From contig DVDT01000044.1 of NCBI GenBank assembly GCA_015296085.1, forward strand, positions 62,001 through 126,000: a DNA stretch of 64,000 bases, in the 5' to 3' direction. Below, piece after piece: positions 53,848-63,895 of the stretch. The position numbers were made by a program, and so were the translations under genes. Source of the stretch: Trichormus sp. M33_DOE_039. Lineage in GTDB: Bacteria > Cyanobacteriota > Cyanobacteriia > Cyanobacteriales > Nostocaceae. Positions within the stretch are counted from its first letter, which is position 1; every line of letters starts with the position of its first letter. The notes under the pieces were generated by a model. The model was not told the DNA's origin, made no database searches, and worked only from the letters and a program-made list of their open reading frames with translations.

Positions 53848-56610
53848 ATGTCTCCGATCGCTCAAGCAAACTTGCCGGTCAGCCTTGATCAAGAAAGCGT
53901 ATTACGTCGGATCACAACTCGGATTCGTCAATCGTTAGAGTTGGAAGATATCATCACAGCAACAACGGCTGAGGTGCGTTCCTTGTTAGGAACTGATCGA
54001 GTAATGATTTACAAATTCCATGCAGATAGTAGCGGTCAAGTTATTGCTGAATCGATTTATGAAAATCGTTTACCATCACTGCTAGGCTTAAATTTTCCCG
54101 CAGATGATATTCCCCACGAAGCTAAGGAACTTTTTATCAAATCAAAAGTGCGTTGTGTAGTCGATGTTGATAGGGGGCAAATTGGTCAAAGTGGTCTATG
54201 CACTTCAGCAACTGGAGAACAGATTGCGGAAGAAGTCCGTTATCGTCCTGTAGATTCCTGTCATATTAAATATTTAACAGCGATGGGAGTGAAATCTTCC
54301 GTTGTCGCCCCTATTCTGCATCAAGATCAACTTTGGGGATTATTAGTTTCGCATCACTCCCAAGCCCGCAATATTTCAGAAAATGAGTTAGCAGCCATGC
54401 AGATGGTTGTAGATCAATTATCCGTGGCGATCGCCCAAAGTAACCTCCTCACCAAAGCCCACGCCAAAGCCCAACGGGAAGCTTTGATTAACCATGTTGC
54501 GACCCTACTACACTCATTACCCACAATTGTCCTACAACCAGCTTTAGAAGCAACAGTTCATGCTTTTAATGGTGTTGGTGGTCGGCTTTGTTTAAGACAT
54601 GGAGCTTTTGACCTCAAAAATAGTCATCAAAAGAGTTTGGCTGAATGTTTAATTCCAGGTAATGATTGTGTTCAACTTTATACTTATGGACAACAACCAG
54701 TTATTACAGAACCAACTATTTATCCCCTTATAGAGCAGTATAGTGCTTGGCAGGAGTATCACAAATCCCATAATTCTCCTGTTTGGGCAATTACAGACAT
54801 CTATCAAACTCCTGCTTTGCGAAGTTTACAACCTGTGTTTCAATCAACTAAGATTCGTAGCATTTTGGTAATTCCACTAGAATATCGTCAACAGGTGTTG
54901 GGATATTTAAGTATTTTCCGCAATGAAATAGATACAGAAATCCTCTGGGCTGGTCAGCATGATCCTGATCAAAGACAACTTTACCCCCGCTTATCATTTG
55001 AACTCTGGCGTGAGTCCAAAAAAGGACAAGTTCAACAATGGAAAGATGAAGAAATAGAAGTAGCCCAAGAACTGGGTAAGCAATTTGCTTCAGCTATTCA
55101 GCAGTATGAACTATATCAACAGATACAAGCATTTAATGAGAACTTAGAAAAACAAGTTACAAAACGTACTTTAGAACTGCAAGAAACAGCAGAACAACAA
55201 CAGGCAGTTTTTGGCGTTATTACTAAGATTCGGGAATCTTTAGATACTGAAACTATCTTTAAAATTACGACTAAAGAGGTGTGTCAGTTAATTAAAGCTG
55301 ATCGTGTCTCGGTTTATCGTTTTAATCCTGATTGGGGTGGTGAATTTGTCGGTGATTTTGAAGCAGTGAATTCTCATTGGTCAAATCACTCAAAGCTTGG
55401 TGTAAATTCAATTTGGAATGATACTTACTTACAAAAAACTGAAGGTGGAAGATATCGTCATAACGAAACATTTGCCGTCAATGACATCCATAAAATGGGA
55501 TTTGATCAGTGCCATGTTGATGTCTTAGAAAATTATCATATCCATGCTTTTGTACTTGCACCTATCTTTGTCGGTCAGAAACTTTGGGGTTTGTTAGCAA
55601 CGTATCAACATTCAACCCCGCGACAATGGAAATCTTCAGAAGTAAACTTTATCACGCAAATCGCAGGTCAATTAGGAGTAGCACTACAACAAGCTGAACT
55701 CCTTACCCAAACACAACAACAAGCCCAAAAGTTAACTCAAGCCCTGCATCATTTACAAGAAACTCAAAGCCAACTCATCCAAACTGAAAAAATGTCCTCA
55801 TTGGGACAATTAGTAGCAGGTATTGCTCACGAAATTAACAACCCAGTTAACTTTATTTATGGCAACCTTTCTCATGTCAGTGAATATGCTATAGACTTGC
55901 TGAATATCTTGGATCTTTATCAGCAACAATTTCCGATGGGAACTTTGGAAATAAAAGATTTGGCAGACAAGATTGATTTAGAATTTTTATCTGAGGACTT
56001 GCCTAAAACTTTAGCTTCTATGCAAATTGGCGTTGAGCGCATCCGTCAGATTGTCATGTCTTTACGGAATTTCTCTCGCCTTGATGAAGCAGAAATGAAA
56101 GCTGTAAATATCCACGATGGTATTGACAGTACCTTGCTGATTTTGCAACATCGCCTGAAAGCTACAGCCGAAAGTCCTGCGATTACCATCATCAAAGAGT
56201 ATAGCGATATCCCCTTGGTAGAGTGCTATGCAGGACAGATGAATCAAGTATTTATGAATGTTTTGAGTAATGCCATTGACGCATTAGAAGATCATAGGCG
56301 ATCGCAATCCGAACTTCAGAAAAATCAAATTACTATCAGGACTAGCATTGGTGAGTTACAGGGAAATACTAAAAGCGTCGTGATTCGCATTACCGATAAT
56401 GGCCCAGGTATACCAGAAACTCTAAGAACAAGAATCTGCGATCCCTTTTTTACTACTAAGCCAGTTGGTAAGGGTACTGGCTTAGGATTATCAATTAGTT
56501 ACGGAATAGTAGTAGATAAACATGGCGGTCTATTTAAATGTGATTCACAGTTAGGTGTAGGAACGGAATTCTGGATTGAAATTCCCATTCAACCAATCAC
56601 CTATTTTTAG
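53848..56610 (+). CDS. Cph2-like phytochrome / cyanobacteriochrome histidine kinase
   Basis: A 920-residue soluble kinase. GAF1 (about 17-200) has FPADDIPHEAKEL (the phytochrome D-I-P region) and a Cys138-His139 bilin-attachment motif in PVDSCHIKYL. No N-terminal PAS knot is present, so it is a knotless group II type. A PHY-like domain follows (about 210-410, FRNEIDTEILWAGQHD). GAF2 (about 450-620) has Cys555-His556 in FDQCHVDVL, so a second bilin site is possible. The kinase has H-box GIAHEINNPVNFIYGNL (His661) and an ATPase with VLSNAIDAL and GTGLGLSIS. No receiver domain. The red/green light range is not readable. Confidence 0.88.
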   Translation: MSPIAQANLPVSLDQESVLRRITTRIRQSLELEDIITATTAEVRSLLGTDRVMIYKFHADSSGQVIAESIYENRLPSLLGLNFPADDIPHEAKELFIKSKVRCVVDVDRGQIGQSGLCTSATGEQIAEEVRYRPVDSCHIKYLTAMGVKSSVVAPILHQDQLWGLLVSHHSQARNISENELAAMQMVVDQLSVAIAQSNLLTKAHAKAQREALINHVATLLHSLPTIVLQPALEATVHAFNGVGGRLCLRHGAFDLKNSHQKSLAECLIPGNDCVQLYTYGQQPVITEPTIYPLIEQYSAWQEYHKSHNSPVWAITDIYQTPALRSLQPVFQSTKIRSILVIPLEYRQQVLGYLSIFRNEIDTEILWAGQHDPDQRQLYPRLSFELWRESKKGQVQQWKDEEIEVAQELGKQFASAIQQYELYQQIQAFNENLEKQVTKRTLELQETAEQQQAVFGVITKIRESLDTETIFKITTKEVCQLIKADRVSVYRFNPDWGGEFVGDFEAVNSHWSNHSKLGVNSIWNDTYLQKTEGGRYRHNETFAVNDIHKMGFDQCHVDVLENYHIHAFVLAPIFVGQKLWGLLATYQHSTPRQWKSSEVNFITQIAGQLGVALQQAELLTQTQQQAQKLTQALHHLQETQSQLIQTEKMSSLGQLVAGIAHEINNPVNFIYGNLSHVSEYAIDLLNILDLYQQQFPMGTLEIKDLADKIDLEFLSEDLPKTLASMQIGVERIRQIVMSLRNFSRLDEAEMKAVNIHDGIDSTLLILQHRLKATAESPAITIIKEYSDIPLVECYAGQMNQVFMNVLSNAIDALEDHRRSQSELQKNQITIRTSIGELQGNTKSVVIRITDNGPGIPETLRTRICDPFFTTKPVGKGTGLGLSISYGIVVDKHGGLFKCDSQLGVGTEFWIEIPIQPITYF

Positions 56611-56684
56611 AGAATTGCTATGACAGATTCATAGTTTTCTAATCTATTAACTGTTACCTATCACCTGTAACCTTGTTTTCTTAC

Positions 56685-57845
56685 TTAATTTCTCAATTGG
56701 ATTGGCATGGCTAGATAAGTCATCTTTAACCCGCCTAAAGGTGTAAAAATCACCGGAGTCAGTTCTTGATTCAGGTGCATTTGAATTTCCGATGATGGCA
56801 AAGCTTTTAAGCCTTCCATTAAATACTTAACGTTAAAGGCGATGTCTATATCTGTTCCAGAAATTTGAGCAGGTATCGACTCTCTACCACTACCCATTTC
56901 TTGAGCTTCACAAGATAAAGTTACTTTTTGGTCATTAGCATCAATGCTAAGTTTAACAATATTATTCTTTTGATCTGCTAATACCGCAATTCGTTCTAAT
57001 GTACTTAAAAATTGGCGACGTTCTACTGTCACTTGTCGTTCAAATTGTCGGGGGATAAGTTGGCGATAAGCAGGGTACTGACCTTCTAAGGTGCGACTAG
57101 TCAGGCGTTGATTAGCCCATGCAAACACAACTTGACCTTGATCTAAATATAGTGCTATGGGTTCATCAGAAGCGGCGTTGTGAGCTAACATTCGTTCTAG
57201 CTCTCGCAATGCTCTGGCTGGAACTGTCACTTCTAATTGGTGTTCGTTATCTTCTAATGGACGCTCGTTGGTGGTTTCTACTACTGCAAGGCGATGTCCA
57301 TCGGTGGCAGCAAATTCTAATGTGTCTTTTTTAACTGTCAGATGCACGCCTGTCAGAACTTGCTTAGTTTCATCCCCACTCGTAGCAAATAAAGAACCCC
57401 GCAAACCTTCAATTAATGCTGTGGCGGTAATATGGATGGCTTCGGTGTTTTCAATGAGAGGTAATTCGGGAAACTCTTCCGCACCCATCGCACGTAGCTG
57501 GTATTGTCCGGTTTTGGGGGTGAGGGTGACAACTAAACCGTCTCCTGTAGCGTTGTTTTCCGTAGATTCATCATCTAGAGTGATTTCTCCCTCCGGTAGA
57601 CGGGATGTGATATCTACAAGTAATTTAGCAGGAAGTGCGATCGCTCCCTCTTGCCAGACTTCTGCATTAAAGCTGGTGCGAATTCCCAAGCTGAGATCAA
57701 AAGCTGTCAGGCTGACCTGGTTAGTTTGAGCATCTGCTTGTAATAGCACGTTGGCCAGGACGGGATGAGTTGGTCGTGAAGGTACAGCACGACTGACAAG
57801 GGAGAGATTTGTACTGAGGTCACTTTGGGCGCAAACTAATTTCAT
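56685..57845 (-). CDS. dnaN: DNA polymerase III beta sliding clamp
   Basis: A 386-residue protein, the normal length, with three repeated clamp domains. The N-terminus is MKLVCAQSDLSTNLSLVSRA, the middle has AATDGHRLAVVETT, and the C-terminus ends PLGGLKMTYLAMPIQLRN. The ring dimer tethers DNA polymerase III to DNA. It is on the minus strand, downstream of dnaA across the DnaA-box array. Confidence 0.96.
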   Translation of the reverse strand: MKLVCAQSDLSTNLSLVSRAVPSRPTHPVLANVLLQADAQTNQVSLTAFDLSLGIRTSFNAEVWQEGAIALPAKLLVDITSRLPEGEITLDDESTENNATGDGLVVTLTPKTGQYQLRAMGAEEFPELPLIENTEAIHITATALIEGLRGSLFATSGDETKQVLTGVHLTVKKDTLEFAATDGHRLAVVETTNERPLEDNEHQLEVTVPARALRELERMLAHNAASDEPIALYLDQGQVVFAWANQRLTSRTLEGQYPAYRQLIPRQFERQVTVERRQFLSTLERIAVLADQKNNIVKLSIDANDQKVTLSCEAQEMGSGRESIPAQISGTDIDIAFNVKYLMEGLKALPSSEIQMHLNQELTPVIFTPLGGLKMTYLAMPIQLRN

Positions 57846-58128
57846 GGTCGAGGGGCTGGAGACTGGGGAATAGGGAAGAAATCTATTTGAGTTGTTTCAG
57901 CAATCAAATAGGAGTTTTATAGTATCATTTTCATCTTTTGCCAGGACAGTACAAAAGAGGTGTTTTTCGAGATTGTTGAGTAGCGGAATTTATTTAACCT
58001 GCGCCATTCTAACTTTTATCTAATTGTGGGTGTGGTTACGCGTCTTCTTTTGTCGTGAAACTTACTATCTTGGGACTGCCTAACTTAACTCAAATGCTAC
58101 CTTAAACTGCCTGACCAAAATGAAAAAT

Positions 58129-58369
58129 TGTGGAAACTGTGGAAAACCTCAGATGAATTATTCATCAATCATATTTATGAAAATGAATATCTGTGGAAAA
58201 CTTGTGGAAAACGTTATGGTATTTTCCACAAGGTAATTCTACTTAACGCAGTTTTCCACAAAAAAACGCTATTTTTCCACAAAAAACATTTAGTTTTAAT
58301 CTATTTTTATACAATACTTAATATTTAAAATTAATTTTAGAGAGCGACGATATCAAAGGTTGTGGAAAA
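58129..58369. other. oriC: Chromosomal replication origin region (DnaA-box array)
   Basis: The 534 bp gap between dnaN and dnaA (57846-58379) holds eight DnaA boxes matching TTTTCCACA. Reverse-orientation copies lie at 58129 (one mismatch), 58138, 58192, 58203 and 58361; forward copies lie at 58222, 58252 and 58273. AT-rich DNA at about 58282-58340, between the last forward box and the box at 58361, is a plausible unwinding element. The dnaA-oriC-dnaN layout is classic, so this is a probable origin. Some cyanobacteria with such arrays replicate asynchronously or do not need dnaA, so function needs testing. Confidence 0.82.
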
Positions 58370-58379
58370 CTTTATAAAT

Positions 58380-59762
58380 TTATTTGCGATTTGAGGCACT
58401 AGTCATATTGATGCGCTCGCTTAGTTGCCGAAGAGTTTGTGATAAACTGCGATCGCTGGCCTGCAATTGAGTAATTTTTTCACAACTATATAGCACCGTT
58501 GTATGGTCTTTACCACCAAACTCTTCACCGATTCTTGGGAAACTCAAATCAGTATGTTGCCGCATTAAATACATCCCAATTTGACGCGCCCAGCTAATTT
58601 CCCGACGACGGGAGTTACTTTTTAGGTCTTCAATTGAAACATCAAAATTTTCTGCTATTACCTTTAAAATCGCCTCTGGTGTGGCTGCAAATTTTTCCGT
58701 AGGAGTTGCTAAAACCGGGGTAATATTTTCTACAGTCATAGGTAAACCCCAAATCGAAATATAAGCTAAGGCTCTGGTTAATGCTCCTTCCAACTCCCGA
58801 ATATTAGAAGTATAATTAACGGCAATATACTCAATCACATCACGAGGTAATCTGATATTTTCGTATTCCGCTTTCTTCTGGAGAATAGCCATCCTCGTTT
58901 CTAAATCTGGAGATTGAATATCAGCAATCAACCCCATTGAAAAACGAGAACAAAGACGTTCCTGCAAACGAGGAATCTGGTTAGGCGGACGGTCAGACGC
59001 AATCACAACTTGCTTACCTGCTTCATGTAAGGTGTTAAAAGTGTGGAAAAATTCTTCTTGAGTATATTCTTTACCTTCAATAAACTGAATATCGTCCACT
59101 AATAACACATCAGCCGCTCGATAATGTTCTCGGAAACTCTGCATACTATCATTGCGAATGGCGGTAATTAAATCGTTAGTAAACTGTTCCGTAGAGACAT
59201 AAAATATTTTAGAATCATGGCAAATTTCTAAGCGATAGTGGCCGATCGCTTGCATGAGATGAGTTTTACCTAAACCCACACCACCACATAAAAATAAAGG
59301 ATTAAACTCACGGCCAGGTGATTCCGCCACCGCTAGGGATGCTGCATGAGCCATGCGATTATTTGCACCCACTACAAAGCGGGAAAATACATACTTCAAG
59401 TTTAAATCTGTAGTGGGCTGTCTTCTTTTATGCCCAGTTTCCACAATCGGATGTGAGGTTGGTAATTCCCAAGTCACTGCTGACTCCCCCAGTTCCTCAA
59501 CTACATCACTTTGAGCCACTTTAATATAGATTTCCACAGGATATCCCAAAATATCGTGGACTACATGAGCAATAGTATTGATGTAATACTTTTGTAACCA
59601 ATTCCGCGCAAAAGGATTAGGTGTAACGATAAATAAACAATTGTTTTCTAATCTTTCTGCATGAGCAGTTTTAATCCAAGTTTCAAATGTGGGACGGGAT
59701 AATTCTATTTGTAAGCGTTCTAGTACTTGAATCCACAAATTGTCAATAGTAATTTCCATCAT
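58380..59762 (-). CDS. dnaA: Chromosomal replication initiator protein DnaA
   Basis: A 460-residue protein of normal length. Domain I is N-terminal ([20 protein letters not shown]). The AAA+ domain III has Walker [11 protein letters not shown], Walker [10 protein letters not shown] and arginine finger region [10 protein letters not shown]. Domain IV carries the DnaA signature [15 protein letters not shown] that binds DnaA boxes. It starts at ATG 59762 or its neighbour 59759. It is minus strand, divergent from htrA, and reads toward the DnaA-box array. Confidence 0.97.
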   Translation of the reverse strand: MMEITIDNLWIQVLERLQIELSRPTFETWIKTAHAERLENNCLFIVTPNPFARNWLQKYYINTIAHVVHDILGYPVEIYIKVAQSDVVEELGESAVTWELPTSHPIVETGHKRRQPTTDLNLKYVFSRFVVGANNRMAHAASLAVAESPGREFNPLFLCGGVGLGKTHLMQAIGHYRLEICHDSKIFYVSTEQFTNDLITAIRNDSMQSFREHYRAADVLLVDDIQFIEGKEYTQEEFFHTFNTLHEAGKQVVIASDRPPNQIPRLQERLCSRFSMGLIADIQSPDLETRMAILQKKAEYENIRLPRDVIEYIAVNYTSNIRELEGALTRALAYISIWGLPMTVENITPVLATPTEKFAATPEAILKVIAENFDVSIEDLKSNSRRREISWARQIGMYLMRQHTDLSFPRIGEEFGGKDHTTVLYSCEKITQLQASDRSLSQTLRQLSERINMTSASNRK

Positions 59763-59928
59763 TTACTACCTTTGCCGCTAATCGTCACAATAGAAGATAT
59801 CAGCAACATCAATTTCGCCTGTAGATGCTCTAGACCTGAAAGTAGCTTTTGAGTTGTAATCATTTTTGGGAAATACCAAGTAGGCAAGATCCTAGCACCA
59901 CCTGACCAACACGGAGACACAAAGACAC

Positions 59929-61203
59929 ATGAAGACAAAAGCGTATGGCAGTAAGTTAAAAAATATTCATATTCGCAGTTTGTTTACACGACGGAGAATT
60001 AACAGTATAAAGTTAATGCTTTTTGGTGGAGTAGCACTAGTATCTTTGGGAGGCTGTTCTCTATTACCTACCAAGACATTACAAACCCAGCCAAATGATT
60101 CCCAGGCGCAAATAGCTGGACAAACTGCCACAGAACCCAGTTCAGAAGTTGCACCACCGCCTATAATTGCATCTTCTGGTGATCCCAACTTTGTGGTCAA
60201 AGTCGTACAGAGTGTAGGGGGTGCAGTCGTGCGGATTGATTCGGCTAGAACTGTGACCGCGCGCGTCCCAGATGAATTTAATGATCCTTTTTTCCGTCGC
60301 TTTTTTGGTGATAATGTCCCATCACAACCAAGACAGCGTGTAGAACGGGGTAGTGGTTCAGGATTTATTATTAGTGCTTCTGGTCAGATTTTGACGAATG
60401 CTCATGTGGTTGATGGTGCAGATGAGGTGACAGTCACTCTCAAAGATGGCAGAAGCTTTGATGGTAAAGTTTTGGGCGAAGACCCAGTCACAGATGTTGC
60501 GGTGATTCAGATTGACGCTAATAACCTACCGACAGTAGCTTTAGGTAACTCAGACAGCTTACAACCAGGACAACCAGTGATTGCTATTGGTAATCCCTTG
60601 GGTTTGAATAACACTGTTACTTCCGGGATTATCAGTGCTACTGGTCGTTCTAGTAGTGATATTGGTGCTAGTGATAAGCGCGTTGACTATTTACAGACAG
60701 ATGCGGCTATTAATCCAGGAAACTCTGGCGGCCCATTACTCAATGCTAATGGTCAGGTAATTGGCATGAACACGGCCATAATTCGCGGCGCACAGGGTTT
60801 AGGATTTGCCATTCCGATTAAAACGGTAGAGAAAATTTCCCAGGAATTAATTGCTAAGGGTAGAGTTGATCATCCTTACTTGGGGGTACAGATGGTAAAA
60901 CTTACGCCCGAAATTAGAGAAAGAATTAATGAAAGATTTGGCGATCGCGTTAATATTACAGCCGACAAAGGTGTACTCTTAGTCCGAATTGTACCTCGCT
61001 CTCCCGCCGCTAGTGCTGGACTCAGAGCCGGAGATGTGATTCAAAGCATTAATAATCAACCTGTCACCACAGTCGAACAAGTACAAAAGGTTGTAGAAGA
61101 TAGTCAAATTGGTCGCGCCCTACAAATTCAAGTAGAACGCGACGGCAAAACTGAGCAAGTAGCAGTCAAACCTGCACCTTTACCTGTGCAGAGAGAAGGT
61201 TAA
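59929..61203 (+). CDS. HtrA/Deg-type serine protease, lipoprotein
   Basis: A 424-residue protease. The N-terminus has a basic region, a hydrophobic stretch and lipobox LGGC (Cys43), so it is probably membrane-anchored outside the cytoplasm. The trypsin-like domain has His159 ([10 protein letters not shown]), Asp189 (DPVTDVAV) and Ser266 (NPGNSGGPL), a complete triad. A single PDZ domain (about 315-415) follows. It degrades misfolded envelope or thylakoid proteins, like HhoA/HhoB/HtrA of cyanobacteria. ATG 59929 is accepted. Confidence 0.93.
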   Translation: MKTKAYGSKLKNIHIRSLFTRRRINSIKLMLFGGVALVSLGGCSLLPTKTLQTQPNDSQAQIAGQTATEPSSEVAPPPIIASSGDPNFVVKVVQSVGGAVVRIDSARTVTARVPDEFNDPFFRRFFGDNVPSQPRQRVERGSGSGFIISASGQILTNAHVVDGADEVTVTLKDGRSFDGKVLGEDPVTDVAVIQIDANNLPTVALGNSDSLQPGQPVIAIGNPLGLNNTVTSGIISATGRSSSDIGASDKRVDYLQTDAAINPGNSGGPLLNANGQVIGMNTAIIRGAQGLGFAIPIKTVEKISQELIAKGRVDHPYLGVQMVKLTPEIRERINERFGDRVNITADKGVLLVRIVPRSPAASAGLRAGDVIQSINNQPVTTVEQVQKVVEDSQIGRALQIQVERDGKTEQVAVKPAPLPVQREG

Positions 61204-61256
61204 TCAATTAGGGAAGTGGGAATCGGGAATGGCAGACAAGAGAGATTCTAACTCAA

Positions 61257-61300
61257 TGACGGCAGTTGCTCTACTTGGGGAGACCCCTGCGTAGCCGTCA
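61257..61300. repeat. Inverted repeat between htrA and def
   Basis: TGACGGC (61257-61263) and GCCGTCA (61294-61300) form a stem enclosing GGGGAGACCCC (61277-61287), itself a hairpin. A terminator or a dispersed repeat is possible. Confidence 0.4.
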
Positions 61301-61356
61301 CTGCCTCCCCCATGCCCCATTCCCAATACAACCAGTTCTTGAATTTTGAATTGATT

Positions 61357-61890
61357 ATGTCTGAATCATTACCCATCATCAAATTAGGCGATCGCACATT
61401 ACGACAAACAGCGGCTTTCGTGAAAAATGTTCATGATGCACGTATTCAAAAATTAATTGATGATTTAATTACTACTGCTACTAATGCTAATGGTGTCGGC
61501 ATTGCTGCACCACAAGTCGCAGAATCGGTTCGTTTATTTATCGTGGCTTCCCGTCCTAACCCTAGGTATCCTAACGCGCCAGAAATGCAACCAACTGCGA
61601 TGATCAACCCCAAGATAGTGGCTCACTCGACTGAGGTTGTCAAAGGTTGGGAAGGTTGCCTCAGTGTTCCAGGGATCAGGGGTTTAGTTCCTCGGTATCA
61701 AGCGATTCAAGTTGAATACACTGACCGTAACGGACAATTACAAAAGCTAGAGTTAACTGACTTTGTAGCTCGTATATTTCAACATGAATATGACCATCTA
61801 GATGGGATCGTTTTTATTGATCGAATAGAATCTAGTCTAGATATTGTCACAGAGGAGGAATATCAAAAAAATGTATCATACAATACATAA
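61357..61890 (+). CDS. def: Peptide deformylase
   Basis: ATG 61357 (MSESLPIIKL) is preferred over an upstream in-frame ATG 61312, giving 177 residues. All three motifs are intact: GVGIAAPQ (residues 46-53), EGCLSVPG with metal ligand Cys101, and QHEYDHLDG with His143 and His147. It removes formyl from initiator Met. Cyanobacteria usually carry more than one deformylase. It is likely a separate unit from htrA. Confidence 0.95.
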   Translation: MSESLPIIKLGDRTLRQTAAFVKNVHDARIQKLIDDLITTATNANGVGIAAPQVAESVRLFIVASRPNPRYPNAPEMQPTAMINPKIVAHSTEVVKGWEGCLSVPGIRGLVPRYQAIQVEYTDRNGQLQKLELTDFVARIFQHEYDHLDGIVFIDRIESSLDIVTEEEYQKNVSYNT

Positions 61891-61983
61891 GTAAAAATTC
61901 TTCTTAAGAATGATACCCAACAATATTTTTTAATGTATACTTAACCTATTGTTAACCTCAAGCTGGGTGTAGCTATCGAATAA

Positions 61984-63114
61984 ATGGCACAAACTGTTAT
62001 TAGTCGCGAAAGGTTAAGACCACATTCGTATCTGCCAAGATTTCCTGACTTAACCTTAAATCAGCGTCACAGCGATGAATTAAAAATGAATACGAATAGC
62101 AGTAAAGTGGTGAGAAAGCCACAATTAATACTTTCTGCTACTAGTATGCAAGTTGTACACGCAACAAAGGGGCGCATACGCATCAAAGCGACTGACGATA
62201 GTTTTAGCTCCGACTGTCAGAAAATCACTCAATACTTACGGCAATATCCAGCCGTCAAAGAAGTTGCTACCAACGAGCAAAATAGCAGTTTGGTAGTTAG
62301 CTTTGACGAAAAACAACTGTCATTGTTGGAAATGCTGGAGATATTACAACAGCTAAATATTCAAATATCTCCAGATTCGCCTTTGTCAGATCCCTTTGCC
62401 GCTTGGAAATCTGTTGAATTTTGGCAAGAACAGACAATCTCTTTCATTCCTTTAATGACAGGATTAGCAGTTACCAGCAGATTAGGGATTAGCGGTTTAG
62501 CATCGATTCCTGTCTATATGATTACGGCAGATGCTACACGCAGGGTAATTGATTATTTAAAACCACGCATAGCTGGTAAATTGAGCGATGACAGTGGAGA
62601 TCAGGGAGATAAATCCGTACAAACAGACAATCAGCCCCCTATTGTTAAAAAAGATAGAGAATCGGTTAAATGGTCAGCTAAAGTGACCTATAGTGTTCTG
62701 CATCAGATAAATGGAAGAATTCGATTTCATTTACCAATCCTGACTAGCGATCGCGCCTATGGGCGGAGATTAGAAAAATTATTGCAAGCCGATCCTGTAG
62801 TCGAAAACGTGCGCATCAATATTGATGCAGCGTCAATTGCTATCAGCTACAAGCCTCAAGCAGAAATAGCTGTATCTTACTGGGTAAGTCTGATGGAATT
62901 AGCCATAGAGACAAATCCCCCTCAAGTTCCCGTTCAAGAAGCCTCACAGCCAATGACACCTATATCTGACCCAGTTGTCGAACAGCAGATACCTGAGCCA
63001 GTAAATATCACAACAACTGAAAACCAAACAATATATATATCTAATTGGTGGGCTGAAATGAAATCTTCAGCACTGTCTTACTCTCTCAACTTTATGGCGA
63101 ATTTACCACTTTAA
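61984..63114 (+). CDS. HMA2-type heavy-metal-domain protein, membrane-associated
   Basis: A 376-residue protein. The first ferredoxin-like domain (about 55-125, VVHATKGRIRIKATDDSF) and the second (about 230-305, VTYSVLHQINGRIRFHLPIL) match the HMA_2 family, which lacks the CxxC of classic HMA domains. A hydrophobic stretch between them (about 150-195) is probably one or two membrane segments. Such proteins often sit beside P-type ATPases in cyanobacteria. ATG 61984 has no strong ribosome binding site; ATG 62089 is an alternative. Role inferred: metal or cation handling. Confidence 0.72.
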   Translation: MAQTVISRERLRPHSYLPRFPDLTLNQRHSDELKMNTNSSKVVRKPQLILSATSMQVVHATKGRIRIKATDDSFSSDCQKITQYLRQYPAVKEVATNEQNSSLVVSFDEKQLSLLEMLEILQQLNIQISPDSPLSDPFAAWKSVEFWQEQTISFIPLMTGLAVTSRLGISGLASIPVYMITADATRRVIDYLKPRIAGKLSDDSGDQGDKSVQTDNQPPIVKKDRESVKWSAKVTYSVLHQINGRIRFHLPILTSDRAYGRRLEKLLQADPVVENVRINIDAASIAISYKPQAEIAVSYWVSLMELAIETNPPQVPVQEASQPMTPISDPVVEQQIPEPVNITTTENQTIYISNWWAEMKSSALSYSLNFMANLPL

Positions 63115-63195
63115 AAAAGTCAAAAGTTGCAAGAAAATCACCAAACCCTTTGTTTTTATTAATTTTCCCGACTGAGAAATACTGGAGGAATCAAG

Positions 63196-63723
63196 ATGGA
63201 AGATTCTGCGTCAGCATCAGATGCTGTCCCGCGACCTAGAAGACATAACTGCACATATCCTGTAAAATTACGCATACCCAGGATTGGTAAGAAACTACAA
63301 TATCTGCAACACCTACTCAGGTCGCTAGATCAGGAATCGGTAGTCATTCCGGGTAAATTTGGATTCATGTCTGATTGGAAGATGCACTTAAAACTGACTA
63401 GCCTAGTGCCAGCAGGTCATCAAGCAGACATACAGCCAACAACAACCAAACCTCAGCAATCTACATTAATAGCGTGTAGTCTAATACATAGATATTTAGG
63501 ACGAATACGGTCTTATACACCGCAGATCGCTTCAGATCCAGCCTTCGTCCAACCCAGAGAAAGCTTACTAGGCAAACAGCCGTTAGTAAAAAATCAGCAA
63601 GTTAATCGGGATGCAACATCAGTTGTCATTACCTATCAACCTGCAATATTCCGAAGTCCGCACCAACAAATGCCGAGGGTTTTGACCAGCAGTCTGATCC
63701 CATCGACGGGGATCGCTGCCTAA
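63196..63723 (+). CDS. Decayed paralogue of the HMA2-type protein
   Basis: A 175-residue protein with an excellent ribosome binding site (GGAGG 8 bases before ATG 63196). Residues about 95-150 (CSLIHRYLGRIRSYTPQIAS, VVITYQP) align with the second HMA2 domain of the preceding gene (YSVLHQINGRIRFHLPILTS, IAISYKP), but with many substitutions. The N-terminal part is poorly conserved and there is no membrane segment. It is either diverging fast or a fragment. Confidence 0.55.
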   Translation: MEDSASASDAVPRPRRHNCTYPVKLRIPRIGKKLQYLQHLLRSLDQESVVIPGKFGFMSDWKMHLKLTSLVPAGHQADIQPTTTKPQQSTLIACSLIHRYLGRIRSYTPQIASDPAFVQPRESLLGKQPLVKNQQVNRDATSVVITYQPAIFRSPHQQMPRVLTSSLIPSTGIAA

Positions 63724-63895
63724 AGCAACAGCATTTTAGACAATTTCAAATCTGCATTGATTTCCATCTCTTCAGATAGAGGCTAATGCTGAAAATGTCA
63801 GGGCAAAAGAAGTTTTGCCTAGGGGTATTAGTCGTCTTTTTTGGCGGAAGAGACCACCAAACAACAAGTTTATCTACCGGATCAAGGATTTATCA

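Noticed and set aside
63196-63723. Calling the 63196 gene a pure pseudogene
   Set aside because: It has an intact frame, a strong ribosome binding site and no internal stop, so it is kept as a diverged CDS.
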